Source of the DNA: Bradyrhizobium sp. in8p8
Lineage (GTDB): Bacteria; Pseudomonadota; Alphaproteobacteria; Rhizobiales; Xanthobacteraceae
NCBI RefSeq assembly: GCF_000426845.1
Contig: NZ_AUGD01000008.1
Coordinates: 1 to 64,000 of the forward strand
DNA: 64,000 nt
Direction of reading: 5' to 3'
Program-made: the position numbers and the translations under genes
In this document: in pieces, positions 36,799 to 44,465 of the stretch
How positions within the stretch are numbered: the first letter of the stretch is position 1
How the letters are laid out: each line of letters opens with the position of its first letter
The notes under the pieces: generated by a model
Told to the model about the DNA's origin: nothing
The model's input: only the letters and a program-made list of their open reading frames with translations
Databases searched by the model: none

Positions 36799-37190
36799 TC
36801 ACCACTTGTAGACTTGGGAGAGCACCCGCAACAACCCGCCGAGCTTGCGTCCATGGTTGAGATCGGCGGCGAGCCGCATAAGCGTGTCGGCAAAGCCGAG
36901 CGGCGGGATCGCGGCGGAGACGGCCGCGATCTGTGCCCGCGACAGTCCTTTGCGCACGCGCCCCTCAGTGGCATCGATCCAGTCAGCCTTTTGTACCGCA
37001 TTTATGATCGTGGCATTGGGCCCGGCATACGCCGTGAGCTTGTGGTGCCAGTGGATGATGTCAGCGATCAGTTGGCCATCCAGCGGCGGCGCACGCTCTG
37101 CTCGGGCAGCCTCGGCCCGTGCTTCCTACGGCTCCAGGTAGGCGAGTTCGCGGTCGGTCCACATACCAATGTCACGATAGACGAGAGCAA
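36799..37190 (-). pseudogene. HD-domain hydrolase fragment
   Basis: Minus-strand fragments give ALVYRDIGMWTDRELAYLEP, then after a stop and frame change IHWHHKLTAYAG, NAVQKADWIDATEG and RLAADLNHGRK, ending VLSQVYKW. These match the C-terminal part of HD-type phosphohydrolase-like proteins. The N-terminus with the HD motif is missing. At least one frameshift, near 37125, shows it is inactive. Confidence 0.7.
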
Positions 37191-37240
37191 ATGCGATGGT
37201 AGCCCTCGCGGGCGCTCCACGAGATTGCGGAGTTTTTCGG

Positions 37241-37515
37241 ATGTCCGATCCGAAAGCGGGCTTGCCGCCGCCATACATGCGCACCCCGAAGCCGCCCGAT
37301 TCCTCGGCCTGTCCGGCCGCGCGCTGGAAAAGCACCGCACCTACGGTACCGGTCCCGCTTACCGGAAGCTCGGCGGACGCGTCGTCTACGCGCTCGAGGA
37401 CCTGAAAGCCTGGGCGGACCGCGGCGCCAAGACCTCGACCTCGGATCCCGGCACCGGGACCGTCCTCGGACGAGGCTCACAACCTTCTCGGCGGAAGGAG
37501 GAACGGCATGAGTGA
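37241..37515 (+). pseudogene. Frameshifted HTH regulator
   Basis: The N-terminus SDPKAGLPPPYMRTP (frame from 37241) continues in another frame as EAARFLGLSGRALEKHR and KLGGRVVYALEDLKAWA. Together they are a typical element-borne HTH_17 protein. A single missing G near 37288 separates them. It overlaps DUF2840 by 8 nt. Either a true inactivating deletion or a sequencing error would explain it. Confidence 0.75.
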
Positions 37516-37972
37516 TCTCACCCATGTCGAGCTCTTGTGGCTGGAGAAGCGCATCGAGAACTGGATTCGCTTCGGTCGCCATGCCCGGGAGCAGATTCTG
37601 GACCAGCGGCGGCGCATCCTGTCGTTTGCGCCGGGCTGCATTTTCGCCTTCGTGCGCTGGACCTCGAACGACTTCGGCACCCTCATCTCGCGTATCGACA
37701 TTCTGCGCGCCGTCGGTCCCGGGGAGCCCCGCGCGACTGTGCCCTATGTGCAGCCCGGCGGCGATATCCTGTTGCGGTCGTCCGGCTGGCCGAAGGTCGA
37801 ACGCGTGCTGCAGATTGTGGACGCCGTTGAGGGGCTTGGCATCGACCCGGCCGACGCCGCGCCCGACTACTGGCACCACGTCCACAACCGCCTGTCCGTC
37901 AATGAAGCTCCGCGCGCTTACACGCGGTCGCGTCATCAGGTGTGGCTGAAGCGGCGGAGGATCGCGCCGTGA
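37508..37972 (+). CDS. DUF2840 protein
   Basis: The protein is 154 aa from ATG 37508, preceded by AAGGAGGAA. It has THVELLWLEKRIENWIRFG, IDILRAVGPGE and VQPGGDILLRSSGWPKV, the pattern I recall for the DUF2840 family found in alphaproteobacterial conjugative elements between an HTH/ParA module and traF. Its function is unknown. It overlaps the start of traF by four bases (GTGA). Confidence 0.75.
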   Translation: MSDLTHVELLWLEKRIENWIRFGRHAREQILDQRRRILSFAPGCIFAFVRWTSNDFGTLISRIDILRAVGPGEPRATVPYVQPGGDILLRSSGWPKVERVLQIVDAVEGLGIDPADAAPDYWHHVHNRLSVNEAPRAYTRSRHQVWLKRRRIAP

Positions 37973-38071
37973 CCGGCCGCGCAGTGATGCTTTTCGCAAC
38001 GCTGGCGGCAGCGATGACTTTGCTGTCCTCGATCGGCACGAAACCGACCGCATTCTTCATATGGAATGCTT

Positions 38072-38709
38072 GTGCGCCAGGAAAGCTGGCGCGGTCCAGC
38101 CGGTGGAAGACCGGTGCGGGTAAGCCGTAGCGGGCGCCCGGTAGCGAGTGTTGCGTGGTCGCCGGTGACGGCGGCTGCGAAGCGTACACAGCGATCGTGT
38201 GGGGTGAGCGATTGAGCCGCGAAAGCCATAAAATCGCAGAGGCCGAGACGGTAAGCAACGTCGAAGGCAACATGTGCGGTCCCGCTATGCGAGGGGCTGA
38301 CGCTCTGCCGTGATCGAAGGCGTCATCACGCACGAAAGGAACGCGTCGGAACCTGGGAGGTCTCACGTTCGACCGATGGCTTTATGCCCCAAGGTCCGCA
38401 TCGGGAAGGCGAGGAGCCGTAGCCGATGATGAACGAGTGTGAGAAGTCAGACCCCGTCATAGTAGCTGTGAAACCGACGAACGAGGCGGAGCGATCCGCT
38501 GCGGAGCCGGTGGAGCCAAGGGCAGGGACCAAAGGGAATGCGGGCCAGCAAAGCACGTCCCGGACGCCGAGCCGGACAAGCGTGTCACAGGCGCTGGAGC
38601 GCATACGGCAAGTTTGCCGTCATTCACCCGAGGTGGGAGCCGTATGCGGGAAAGCCGCACGTACGGTTCTGTGCGGGGGGCGCTCAGCAATGAGCGTCCC
38701 TACCGCGAT
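38072..38709 (+). mobile_element. Group II intron with deleted reverse transcriptase
   Basis: The 5' end GTGCGCCAGGAAAGCTGG and the internal GGTGGAAGACCGGTGCGGG are typical group II boundaries. Domain V lies at 38637-38669 (GAGCCGTATGCGGGAAAG with its complementary arm) and a domain VI hairpin follows at about 38674-38700. The 3' end is set by restoring the traF frame. The intron is only 638 bp; complete relatives carrying a maturase are about 1.9 kb. Confidence 0.85.
38426..38630 (+). pseudogene. Residual N-terminus of the intron reverse transcriptase/maturase
   Basis: This segment encodes about 60 residues of the usual N-terminal segment: VIVAVKPTNEAERSA, EPVEPRAGTKGNAGQQST and SVSQALERIRQ. 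The frame then runs straight into sequence next to domain V (ARTVLCGGRS). All RT, X and endonuclease domains are gone, so the copy cannot move without help from a relative. Confidence 0.8.
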
Positions 38710-39345
38710 CGGACAGCGTGCCCATCGGTCTCTATCGGCTGAAGCCGACTGTTCGTCACCGAACTGGTCGCGATCAAGGCACCTCAACCGCTCGCAACCT
38801 TTCTCGCCGATGGCGGCTATCTGCCCCAGCACGTTCTCCCGCTGAGGCGCGTGCTGGCGCTTCCTGGCCAGACGGTTTGCCGTGACCATCTCACCGTCAC
38901 GGTGGACCAGATCGAGATGGGTGCGGCACGCGACCACGACAGTCGCGGCTATCCGATGCCCATCTGGCAGGGCTGCCGCGTCATCGCCGACGGCGAAGTC
39001 TTCCTCATGAATTGGCAGTCGGCGGACTCGCTCGATTGGCGATATTTCGGGGTGCTGCCGATAAGCGCGATCATCGGAAAGGCCGTGCCTCTTTGGACCA
39101 GCAGGGAGGACTGATCTTGCTGCAAGCCTGCAAACCTTCCGATATTCCTTTGTTCGGTCGCAACGCGGACCATTCCTCCGTCCCGGCCAAGACTCGCACC
39201 GCCGTCGCGCAGAGCGGCGGTCAAGAGCGGCCGCCAGGCCGGCGCGCGAGCGCTCCTCCCTTGAAGGCCGCGAGCACGATGGCACCGTTGCAATCCCTCG
39301 GGACGATGCTGTGCCTTGTCGCTACCCCATAAGCGATTAATTTCA

Positions 39346-39392
39346 TGGTGGGCCCGGCAGGACTCGAACCTGCAACCAGACCGTTATAAGCG
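39346..39392 (-). other. Attachment-site repeat: 3' part of an elongator tRNA-Met-like gene
   Basis: On the minus strand, a T-arm (GCAGGTTCGAGTCCTGC) and acceptor end CGGGCCCACCA follow an anticodon-region CTTATAACGGTC. Only the 3' half exists, so this is an att core. The heptamer ATAAGCG occurs three times around it (about 39329, 39386 and 39412), possible integrase arm sites. The sequence 39115-39345 between traF and this site holds nothing else I can support. Confidence 0.7.
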
Positions 39393-39593
39393 ATTGCGAA
39401 ATGTCACGTCATAAGCGGTGGATATTCCTCGTTTGATGGACCGTAAAAGTAATCGCCGCTCAAGTACGCCGCGCCAGAAGCGAATTGGTCCACGCCGCCA
39501 GTTCAGGCTTGTTGCCGGCATAACGGGCCACAGCGGTGGCGTCGAGAACCGGCAGCCGCCCCGAGCAATCTTTCGTGAGCTTCATTCCTCGTC

Positions 39594-39627
39594 GGTTTCG
39601 TTGGACAATATCGTGTCCAAAGAAACC
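39594..39627. promoter_or_regulatory. Inverted repeat upstream of phnG
   Basis: Two 14-nt arms (39594-39607, 39614-39627) match at 13 of 14 positions around ATATCG. It sits 85 bp before phnG. It could be an operator or the terminator of a lost gene. A minus-strand fragment ending near 39457 (YAGNKPELAAW) is the only other coding-like trace in 39397-39712. Confidence 0.45.
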
Positions 39628-39670
39628 GTGGCCAGCTCGGTCACATGCCTGACATCTGATCCCGTTACAG

Positions 39671-39678
39671 GTCTAGAC
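39671..39678. promoter_or_regulatory. Candidate PhnF operator
   Basis: GTCTAGAC within AGGTCTAGACAA is a perfect 8-bp palindrome 35 bp before phnG. GntR/HutC-type regulators such as PhnF bind GT-x-TA-x-AC-type palindromes. A phnF gene lies at 51638. Assignment is by pattern only. Confidence 0.4.
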
Positions 39679-39712
39679 AAGTTGAAGCGACCGTCGGGAG
39701 TCGGGGAACGTA

Positions 39713-40183
39713 ATGGAACGTAACGGAATGAAACGCACCTTCGAGATGTGCATGGCTGCGCGGCCGTCTGCGCTCACAGCCATTCTAGCCGAAGAGCGCG
39801 TCGCGGTTGATCGCATCGTCCACATTAAGCCAGCTCGCCGCGTGCGCCTGATGCAGGCGTTGCGCGAAGGGGTAATGGGATCCACATTCTACCTCGGCGA
39901 AGTCGCAGCTGTTGAGGCTGTTGTCGAGGTCGAAGGGATCCGCGGCTATGCCTTGCGGGTCGGGGAGGATCCGCAGGATGCCGTGGCCGCCGCAGCAGTG
40001 CTGGCGTTATGTGGGGCTGACGGCAACAGATCCCAGCGGATAGGCGATCGCCTAGTGGGTGAGATGAAGGTGGTTTCCGAGCTGAGAGAACAGCAGGGGG
40101 CGGCCGTCGCTCGCACCCGGGTGCGGTTTGAGGGTGGGATCGTCGAGGCCTACTCGGCATCCGATTACACGCGTGACCGGTAA
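39713..40183 (+). CDS. phnG: C-P lyase core subunit PhnG
   Basis: The protein is 156 aa. It has the family pattern GSTFYLGEVAAVEAVVEV (substrate/complex-forming strand), GYALRVGEDPQDA and QQGAAVARTRVRFE. PhnG associates with PhnH, PhnI and PhnJ in the C-P lyase core complex that converts alkylphosphonates to ribosyl-phosphonates and then cleaves the C-P bond. It is the first gene of a tightly packed operon, 4 nt before phnH. A GGGGA lies before ATG 39713; ATG 39728 is also possible. Confidence 0.9.
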   Translation: MERNGMKRTFEMCMAARPSALTAILAEERVAVDRIVHIKPARRVRLMQALREGVMGSTFYLGEVAAVEAVVEVEGIRGYALRVGEDPQDAVAAAAVLALCGADGNRSQRIGDRLVGEMKVVSELREQQGAAVARTRVRFEGGIVEAYSASDYTRDR

Positions 40184-40187
40184 GATC

Positions 40188-40778
40188 ATGATTAGCGAGG
40201 TCACGAGCTACGATCCGATGGCTGTTCAGGCCGCCTTCCGTTGTGTCCTCGAGGCGTTTGCTTTTCCTGGGCAGCTGAGACGATTGGCGAATCCAGCCCC
40301 CCTCAATGTGTTGTGGGCATGCTCAAGTGCGGCAGATGCTGTGCATATGACGGAGGCGGCGCTCGCGCACGCCTCAATACTGCGTCAAGCAGCAGACCGG
40401 AGTGCCGGCAGTATCGAGGAGAGCGCGCTCGTCATCGCTACCTCTTCGGAGCTTTGCGACGTGATACCCAACGTCAATCGTGGAACTCCGATGTTCCCGG
40501 ACGAGGGCGCAACGCTAATCGTGCTTGTTCCTCAATTAGGCGAGCACAAAGTCGGTGGACCTACTGAGCCGGATACGATGTTCACCGTTAAGGTCTCGAC
40601 GGGCGGGCTCGCGGAGGCTTCGACCTTCACCTGCTCTGGTCTCACACCACGCGCGCTCACAGCGCGCGCTGAAACGTGTGCCGAGTTTCCTTTGGGCTTC
40701 GATACCGTTCTTTTGGCCGAGAACGGTACAATCGTTGGCCTTCCGCGCGGCGCAACGGTTTCAATCGTGGAGATGTAA
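40188..40778 (+). CDS. phnH: C-P lyase core subunit PhnH
   Basis: The protein is 196 aa. It begins with the typical AFRCVLEAFAFPGQLRRL and has ATSSELCDVIPNVNRGTP and TCSGLTPR-type segments. PhnH dimerises in the C-P lyase core. ATG 40188 was chosen because the upstream codons belong to phnG. It lies one base before phnI's start region, indicating translational coupling. Confidence 0.9.
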   Translation: MISEVTSYDPMAVQAAFRCVLEAFAFPGQLRRLANPAPLNVLWACSSAADAVHMTEAALAHASILRQAADRSAGSIEESALVIATSSELCDVIPNVNRGTPMFPDEGATLIVLVPQLGEHKVGGPTEPDTMFTVKVSTGGLAEASTFTCSGLTPRALTARAETCAEFPLGFDTVLLAENGTIVGLPRGATVSIVEM

Positions 40779-40779
40779 T

Positions 40780-41988
40780 ATGGGTTATTCGGTGGTCAGA
40801 GGTGGTGAACGCGCTATGCGCGAGGCCGAGGGCCTTATCGATGCGTTCCGGAAGGGACTTGTTCACCCCGAGCGAGACGATCTTTCCGCCCCGCAACCTG
40901 AGGCGATCGAAGGTGGGCTTCGCTTCGCCGTCTACAAGGTCATGTCCGAGGCGGGGATCTATGCACCGCGGCTCGCCGCAATTGCGATCCAGCAGGCTGA
41001 AGGGGATCTTATGGAGGCTGCGTTCTTGCTGCGCGCTTTCCGCGCCTGCCTGCCGCGCTGGGGTACTACGCTGCCAGCCGATACCGCCGAGATGCGGGCG
41101 ATCCGGCGGATATCTGCTGCGTTCAAGGAGGTACCAGGTGGCCAATTTCTCGGACCCACCCGCGATTATACCGTGCGGCTCTTGAAGGAAGCGCTGCAGT
41201 CGGGATCCAACCAGCAGGCAGGCGGTGTGGAGCTGGCAGCCGATCCGGATCTGCAACAGCTTCCGGCCGCCATGCCAAAAGTTGCCGATGTTCTTCGGCG
41301 ATGCGGCCTCGTCGCGCCGTTGCCGGACTCAAGCGAAAATGCGCCGATCCACGACATCACGATGCGGCCGATGCGCTTTCCGCGCCCGGCGCGCAGCGCC
41401 CGATTGCAGGCGCTCGCACGCGGCGAGACGGGCGCGCTAACCGCGCTCGCCTACAGCTCTCTCCGAGGCTATGGGCACGTTCATCCGACCATCGCCGAGT
41501 TGCGGGTCGGCTTTGTTCCGGTTCGCGTGATCCATCCTGAACTCGGCGAAGAGGTCTCGATTGGCGAGATATTGCTCACCGAATGCGAGTCGATAGCAAC
41601 CGGCGTTGGTATGATCAGCTCCCACAATACCAAGTGCGGTCCGCAATTTGAGCTCGGCTATGGTGCATCGTTTGGGCAGAACGAGACCAAGGCTATCGCC
41701 ATGTCGGTGCTCGATGCAAATCTCTCGCAGCCCCAGGCGAAAGGCCCCGCCGACGACCAGGAGTTTGTCCTCTATCACATCGATGGCGTCGAGAGCTCGG
41801 GCTTCGTCGATCACCTGAAGTTACCGCACTATATGCTGTTCACGTCCATACTCGATCGTGTCAATGCTGCGGCCGAGGCGCAGGCCGCAGCAGAATCAGG
41901 GAACCTTCCGGCATCTGGGGCCGACACAGTGACCTCAGCCAAGGTGCGCTTGATGGGGAGTGTTGTCTCGAAGGAGGTCGGCTCGTGA
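40780..41988 (+). CDS. phnI: C-P lyase core subunit PhnI
   Basis: The protein is 402 aa, beginning GYSVVRGGERAMREAEGL, the usual PhnI N-terminus. It contains RDYTVRLLKEALQSGSN, ALAYSSLRGYGHVHPTIAEL and GYGASFGQNETKAIAMSVLD. PhnI with PhnG, H and L displaces adenine from ATP with phosphonate to form ribose-1-phosphonate triphosphate. It overlaps phnJ by four bases (ATGA). Length and motifs are normal. Confidence 0.93.
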   Translation: MGYSVVRGGERAMREAEGLIDAFRKGLVHPERDDLSAPQPEAIEGGLRFAVYKVMSEAGIYAPRLAAIAIQQAEGDLMEAAFLLRAFRACLPRWGTTLPADTAEMRAIRRISAAFKEVPGGQFLGPTRDYTVRLLKEALQSGSNQQAGGVELAADPDLQQLPAAMPKVADVLRRCGLVAPLPDSSENAPIHDITMRPMRFPRPARSARLQALARGETGALTALAYSSLRGYGHVHPTIAELRVGFVPVRVIHPELGEEVSIGEILLTECESIATGVGMISSHNTKCGPQFELGYGASFGQNETKAIAMSVLDANLSQPQAKGPADDQEFVLYHIDGVESSGFVDHLKLPHYMLFTSILDRVNAAAEAQAAAESGNLPASGADTVTSAKVRLMGSVVSKEVGS

Positions 41989-42845
41989 TGACGCCCGCAA
42001 CGAGTTTGCCGTACGCCTATCTCGACGAGTTCATGAAGGCGTGCGTGCGCAAGGCCGTACTGAAGGCCGTGTGTATTCCCGGCTATCAGGTGCCCTACGT
42101 TTCGGAGGAGGTGCCGATTGCGCGGGGCTTCGGCAGCGGCGGCCTGCAGATCACGTTGTCGCTGATCGGCGCCGACGACGTCGTCAAAGTGTTCGACGAA
42201 GGCGATGACCAGACAGTCAATGCTGTCAACCTCCGGCGTTTCATTGTCGATGTCACCAGTAACGCAACGACAAATGACCCCGCGGAGGCAACGCTCATCC
42301 AGTCGCGCCACCGCATTCCCGAGGAAGGGCTCCGGTTGGGCCAGATCCTCGTTCTGCAATCCGCGTTTCCCGATGCGCTGCGCTTCTTCGAGACCAACGA
42401 GGCCGTCGCGCGCCGCATGCACGCCGAGGCTGACTACTCGAAGCTCTGGCTACGCCTCTACGAGAGTATTGTTGACAATCACGAGATCATGATCGGCGGT
42501 CGTTATCCCGTTCTAATCAACGGGCGCTACGTGCTCGATCCGACTCACGTGCCGCGCTGGGATCTTCCGAAGCTCCACGACTGTTCTGGCATCGTGCTCT
42601 TTGGAGCCGGTCGCGAAAAGCGCATCTACGCCATTCCACCGCATTCGCGTGTCGAGCCCCTCGGCTTCACCGATCATCCCTTCCGGGTAGAGCGGTTCGA
42701 GGGGGCTGCGTGCCATCTCTGTGGCTCCTCGCACAGCTTTCTGACGCAGTTCTGGCGCGACGACGGCAGTCCAGCCTGGGTTTGTTCCGACAGCAATTGG
42801 TGTGAAAAGCAGCGGGCGGCGCTCGTGCAGGAAGCGAACGCATGA
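41985..42845 (+). CDS. phnJ: C-P lyase radical SAM subunit PhnJ
   Basis: The protein is 286 aa. It contains AYAYLDE-type N-terminus, VPIARGFGSGGLQITLSL and, near the end, Cys243-x2-Cys246 (CHLC), Cys267 and Cys273 (CSDSNWC), the cysteines that hold the Fe-S cluster and form the thiyl radical. PhnJ performs the radical SAM cleavage of the C-P bond in 5-phosphoribosyl-1-phosphonate. Overlaps of four bases with both phnI and phnK show strict co-translation. Confidence 0.94.
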   Translation: MMTPATSLPYAYLDEFMKACVRKAVLKAVCIPGYQVPYVSEEVPIARGFGSGGLQITLSLIGADDVVKVFDEGDDQTVNAVNLRRFIVDVTSNATTNDPAEATLIQSRHRIPEEGLRLGQILVLQSAFPDALRFFETNEAVARRMHAEADYSKLWLRLYESIVDNHEIMIGGRYPVLINGRYVLDPTHVPRWDLPKLHDCSGIVLFGAGREKRIYAIPPHSRVEPLGFTDHPFRVERFEGAACHLCGSSHSFLTQFWRDDGSPAWVCSDSNWCEKQRAALVQEANA

Positions 42846-43678
42846 AACCCCTTCTGAGTATCCGGAAGCTGACCAAGCGCTTCGGCCCTGGATGTGAACA
42901 GTGCGTTGACGAATCGAGGTGGGGCGAGATTGACGCCAACGCGTGTCCGAATTGCGGGACGGTATGGGCGTTGCGTGGTCTCGATCTCGATCTCTTTCCT
43001 GGTGAGATAGTCGGAATCGTCGGCGAAAGCGGCGCCGGCAAGACCACGTTGGTGGACCTCCTCAGCCTCGCGGCAGTGCCCGACTACGGGGCGGCCCATC
43101 TGGCAAACTGGCGCGGGGGGCTCCATTCGATTTACTCGGCATCCGACCAGGAGAAGCGGCATCTCAGCAACGTCCACATTTCTACTGTCTACCAGGATGC
43201 CAGCCGCGGCCTGCTCATGGGCATATCTTCGGGCGGCAATGTGGTCGAGCGGCTGCTGGCGTCGGGTGAGCGTTGCATCGGCGACATGCGCGCGCGCGCG
43301 CAGTATCTGCTCGATTACATGGAGTTACAGGGTCTGATGGACGTCCGGACGGGTAGGCTCAGCGCCGGAATGAAGCAGCGAGTTCAGATTGCTAAGGCCT
43401 TGGTACATCGCCCGTCCGTGATTCTGTTCGACGAGCCGACCACTGGGCTTGATGTTTCGGTCCAAGCGCGAACGCTCGACCTCATTCGCAAGGCGCAGCG
43501 CGAGCACGGCTTCGCCGCGCTCCTTGTTACGCATGATTGGAACGTCCTGCGGCTGCTTGCGACGCGCGCCCTCGTGCTCAAAGCGGGGCGGGTCATCGAG
43601 CGAGGGACTGTGGAGCAGCTCATCGAGGATCCGCAGGCGCCGTACAGCCAACTTCTCATCCACTCGTCGACCACGTGA
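42842..43678 (+). CDS. phnK: PhnK ABC-type ATPase with extra zinc-ribbon-like insert
   Basis: The protein is 278 aa with an ABC-type ATPase core: Walker A GESGAGKTTLV near residue 61, LSAGMKQRVQIA signature and Walker B ILFDEPTTGLD. PhnK binds the C-P lyase core near PhnJ and is probably required for turnover. An insert before Walker A (residues 18-38) carries Cys18-x2-Cys21 and Cys35-x2-Cys38, resembling a zinc ribbon. Some PhnK homologues have such an insert; many do not. The gene precedes phnL by 7 nt. Confidence 0.92.
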   Translation: MKPLLSIRKLTKRFGPGCEQCVDESRWGEIDANACPNCGTVWALRGLDLDLFPGEIVGIVGESGAGKTTLVDLLSLAAVPDYGAAHLANWRGGLHSIYSASDQEKRHLSNVHISTVYQDASRGLLMGISSGGNVVERLLASGERCIGDMRARAQYLLDYMELQGLMDVRTGRLSAGMKQRVQIAKALVHRPSVILFDEPTTGLDVSVQARTLDLIRKAQREHGFAALLVTHDWNVLRLLATRALVLKAGRVIERGTVEQLIEDPQAPYSQLLIHSSTT

Positions 43679-43685
43679 GGCGCCT

Positions 43686-44429
43686 ATGTCGAACTGCATC
43701 GAGGTGAGCGGACTTTCTAAGACGTTTACGCTGCATCTGGTCGGCGGGACGCGGCTGAATGCGCTTCATGAGACCTCATTCGCGCTCGAGCATGGCGCCT
43801 CGCTTGTTATCATGGGAAAGACGGGGGCTGGCAAGTCGACGCTACTCAAGTTGCTCGCTGGCGCGTACCGCGCGAGCAGCGGAGCGATTGTGATACAGCC
43901 GTCGCCCGAGAGCTCCCGTGTTGAGCTTGCAAGTCTCTCGGACGTTGATCTCATCGCGCTGCGTCGTCGCAGCGTCGGCTATCTGCCCCAGCATATCCAC
44001 GTCGTGCCACGCGTGCCTGCGATCGACGTGGTCACCGCCACCGGGATCGAAGCAGGGCTCGAGGAAGCAGAAGCACGGGCGCGTGCCGAGGAACTACTCG
44101 ACGAGCTTGAGATCAAGCGAAAGCTGTTTCCGCTTTTTCCTTCGACATTCAGCCCCGGCGAACGCCAACGTCTCAACCTCGCTTGCGCGCTGGTGAGGAA
44201 TCCGAGCCTGCTTCTGATGGACGAGCCAGTGAGCGCGCTTGACCCGCGGATGATGCAACAAGTCGTTGGCATGCTTCAGCGGCATCGCTCTCGGACAGGT
44301 GGAGGTACGCTCGTCACAATCTTGCATCAAATGGCCGCTGCCGAGCAACTCGCCGATCGCGTTATGGTCATCGATGACGCTCGAATGAAGGCGTTTGGGA
44401 CGTTTTCAGAGGTGTTGCAAGCTACGTGA
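43686..44429 (+). CDS. phnL: PhnL ABC-type ATPase
   Basis: The protein is 247 aa. It begins NCIEVSGLSKTFTLH, the typical PhnL start. Walker A MGKTGAGKSTLLKLL, FSPGERQRLNLA signature and LLLMDEPVSALD are all intact. PhnL takes part with PhnI in nucleophilic displacement of adenine. It follows phnK by 7 nt and precedes phnM by about 36 nt. Confidence 0.92.
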   Translation: MSNCIEVSGLSKTFTLHLVGGTRLNALHETSFALEHGASLVIMGKTGAGKSTLLKLLAGAYRASSGAIVIQPSPESSRVELASLSDVDLIALRRRSVGYLPQHIHVVPRVPAIDVVTATGIEAGLEEAEARARAEELLDELEIKRKLFPLFPSTFSPGERQRLNLACALVRNPSLLLMDEPVSALDPRMMQQVVGMLQRHRSRTGGGTLVTILHQMAAAEQLADRVMVIDDARMKAFGTFSEVLQAT

Positions 44430-44465
44430 TCAAATGCATGTTCCGGTAAACTGTGAGACTTTGGT

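Larger units (their letters stand above)
37969..39114 (+). pseudogene. traF: traF (S26-type conjugal signal peptidase), intron-split and frameshifted
   Basis: Exon 1 (37969-38071) encodes the signal-anchor VMLFATLAAAMTLLSS and ends FFIWNA. After removal of the group II intron (38072-38709) the frame continues as SDSVPIGLYRLKPT, with the expected serine-bearing site. A one-base frame change near 38745 then leads to FVTELVAIKAP, LPGQTVC and GEVFLMNW-type sequence ending WTSRED at 39114. TraF proteases mature the conjugative pilin. With the frameshift it is probably inactive even if the intron splices. Confidence 0.8.

Noticed and set aside
38620..39285. Minus-strand open frame (~221 codons) over traF exon 2
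   Set aside because: Antisense to traF sequence and to intron domain V; no domain.
39346..39392. Functional tRNA gene
   Set aside because: Again only the 3' half; it is an attachment-site fragment.
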